From contig DAOVRZ010000016.1 of assembly GCA_030627905.1 (NCBI GenBank), positions 1 through 64,000 on the forward strand: a stretch of DNA of 64,000 nt. Reading direction: 5' to 3'. This document shows positions 63,060 through 64,000 of the stretch, piece by piece. The notes under the pieces were generated by a model that worked only from the letters and a program-made list of their open reading frames with translations, ran no database searches and had not been told where the DNA came from. Within the stretch, counting starts at the first letter, position 1; the number at the start of each line of letters is the position of its first letter. Source of the stretch: JAGMES01 sp023128035 (GTDB lineage: Bacteria; Bacillota; Halanaerobiia; DY22613). A program made the translations under genes and the position numbers.

Positions 63060-63803
63060 AAAAGAATAACGATGTAAAGGAAGTTCTTAATTATCATAAA
63101 GGCAATCCAATATGGAGAAAGATTGTTAAATCAAATACCTATATTTACAAGAATGTTCGAAGAATTACATAAGATACTTTTAGGTGATGGGGTTAGAGGG
63201 GCAAATCGAGCTCTTGGCGAATTTAGAATGATTCAAAATTTTATCGGACCAAAAGGATGTACTATTGAAACAGCAAGCTTTGTACCGCCTCCTCCACAAA
63301 GAGTAGATGAATATATGTCAAATTTAGATAATTATATAAATGAACCTACTGATAGTCTGCATCCTCTGGTAAGAATCGCAATTATTCATGCTCAGTGTGA
63401 AACGATTCATCCATTTTTAGACGGGAACGGTAGAATAGGAAGAATATTAATTTCACTATATCTATTTGATCAAAAAGTATCAGATAGCCCAAATTTATTT
63501 ATAAGTGAAACTTTAGAAAAAGATAAACATAAATATTATAGGTTATTAAATGAGACTAGATCAAAAGAAAATTTGAATCAGTGGATAAAGTTTTTTTTAG
63601 AAAGTATTAATAAGCAAATGGATAAAAGTTTTAATCTGATAAAAAATATCGATTCTCTTTATGAGCGAGATTTAAAATTAGCAATGGATGTTGTACCTAA
63701 TAATAACATTGTAAACTCTATGGATGATAGCTCTAAGTGGGAGATGTTAAATACTGTCCCTTATTGTATTAGAGATGTAGTGAAAATTTATCAGAATATC
63801 TAA
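63060..63803 (+). pseudogene. Broken second copy of the Fic gene
   Basis: Duplicates the middle of the first Fic gene at near identity. It begins with a degraded VKEVLNYHK segment whose frame is lost at an extra base near 63101, so the inhibitory helix and start are absent; a continuous frame runs only from about 63123. The Fic motif HPFLDGNGRIGR (His at 63408) is intact, with Ile-Ser in place of Ile-Pro after it. About 240 bp with the C-terminal winged helix are deleted at a short direct repeat. Confidence 0.82.
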
Positions 63804-63838
63804 AATCGTTTTAATACTACTAGAAATGAGGTGAGAAA

Positions 63839-64000
63839 ATGAATAAAACCATAGGTGTGTTAGCTCATGTAGATGCTGGCAAAACAACATTTTCAGAACA
63901 GCTACTTTATCACACTAAAAGTATCAGACAAAGAGGGCGAGTTGATCATCAGGATACTTTCTTAGATACTCATGAGATAGAAAAGCAAAGAGGAATTACT
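63839..64000 (+). CDS. TetM/EF-G-like translational GTPase (5' end only)
   Basis: 54 codons before the window ends. The start MNKTIGVLAHVDAGKTT holds the G1 motif AHVDAGKTT, and RGIT is the switch I motif. The closest pattern is the ribosomal-protection (TetM/TetO-like) group of translational GTPases. The divergent segment RQRGRVDHQDTFLDTHEIE suggests a distant homologue, so tetracycline resistance should not be assumed. GAGGTGAGAAA precedes the ATG. Confidence 0.75.
   Translation, partial: MNKTIGVLAHVDAGKTTFSEQLLYHTKSIRQRGRVDHQDTFLDTHEIEKQRGIT

Noticed and set aside
1..64000. CRISPR arrays and tRNA genes
   Set aside because: No regularly spaced direct repeats and no T-arm or cloverleaf pattern were found; the five 119-bp repeats are scattered, not arrayed.
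63839..64000. Calling the last gene a tetracycline-resistance gene
   Set aside because: Only 54 residues are visible, and the segment after the P-loop differs from TetM/TetO; only a translational GTPase is supported.

Overview
The window is an AT-rich chromosomal stretch centred on the replication origin of a spore-forming, Gram-positive (Firmicutes/Bacillota) bacterium. The evidence is the gene set and its order: gyrA-gyrB-remB-recF-yaaA-dnaN-dnaA run leftwards from oriC, and rnpA-yidD-yidC-jag-mnmE-mnmG-rsmG-noc-parA-parB run rightwards. A Spo0E-type phosphatase, YyaC and a LonC-type protease point to sporulation. An anaerobic Clostridia or Halanaerobiales-like organism fits, but species cannot be fixed from the sequence.

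Layout. 1-540: two consensus promoters and the leader of an rRNA operon running off the left edge, plus a DnaA-box palindrome. 540-9650: gyrase and replication genes on the minus strand. 8024-8287 and 9650-10126: a bipartite oriC with DnaA boxes and a DnaA-trio-like unwinding element. 10127-19223: the rightward rnpA-to-parB block with two parS sites and one perfect Noc-binding palindrome; rpmH is absent from its usual place although its promoter and a ribosome-binding site remain. 19392-29143: cysteine-desulfurase-like enzyme, Spo0E-like protein, TrkA-like protein, DUF554, PrcB-C, DUF4446, M23 peptidase with bactofilin, lipid kinase, YyaC, YkvI-like transporter, TPR and DUF951 proteins. 29157-37187: ychF, then the rpsF-ssb-rpsR operon with ssb split by a 2.57-kb group II intron, MazG-like protein, rplI and lonC. 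37436-47121: an accessory island with a DUF364-like protein, a secreted DUF2271-like protein, an Sfp-type phosphopantetheinyl transferase, a ferredoxin-nitroreductase and a large multidomain PKS/PUFA-synthase-like locus broken by stops, deletions and frameshifts. 47216-50973: replicative helicase, its loader and a DnaD-like protein on the minus strand. 51151-59172: DAHP synthase/chorismate mutase, purB-purA, pckA, purD and purE. 59173-63839: a small RNA gene, then a defence-like island (Fic, ISL3 remnant, AbiEi/AbiEii, second broken Fic). The window ends inside a TetM-like translational GTPase.

Short mobile or structured repeats recur between the core genes: a 119-bp three-hairpin element in five copies, a roughly 110-bp MITE with terminal inverted repeats in two copies, a 130-bp near-perfect palindrome, and two related long hairpin terminators.

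How it works together. The core handles initiation, supercoiling, segregation and nucleoid occlusion (DnaA, DnaN, gyrase, ParAB-parS, Noc-NBS, DnaB/DnaI/DnaD). The purine genes share a PurR-like operator of identical geometry upstream of purB and purD. The accessory islands are in decay (PKS) or carry toxin-like modules (Fic, AbiE). The feature with most biological consequence is the intron inside ssb, normally an essential gene, which must be spliced out or be covered by another SSB gene.
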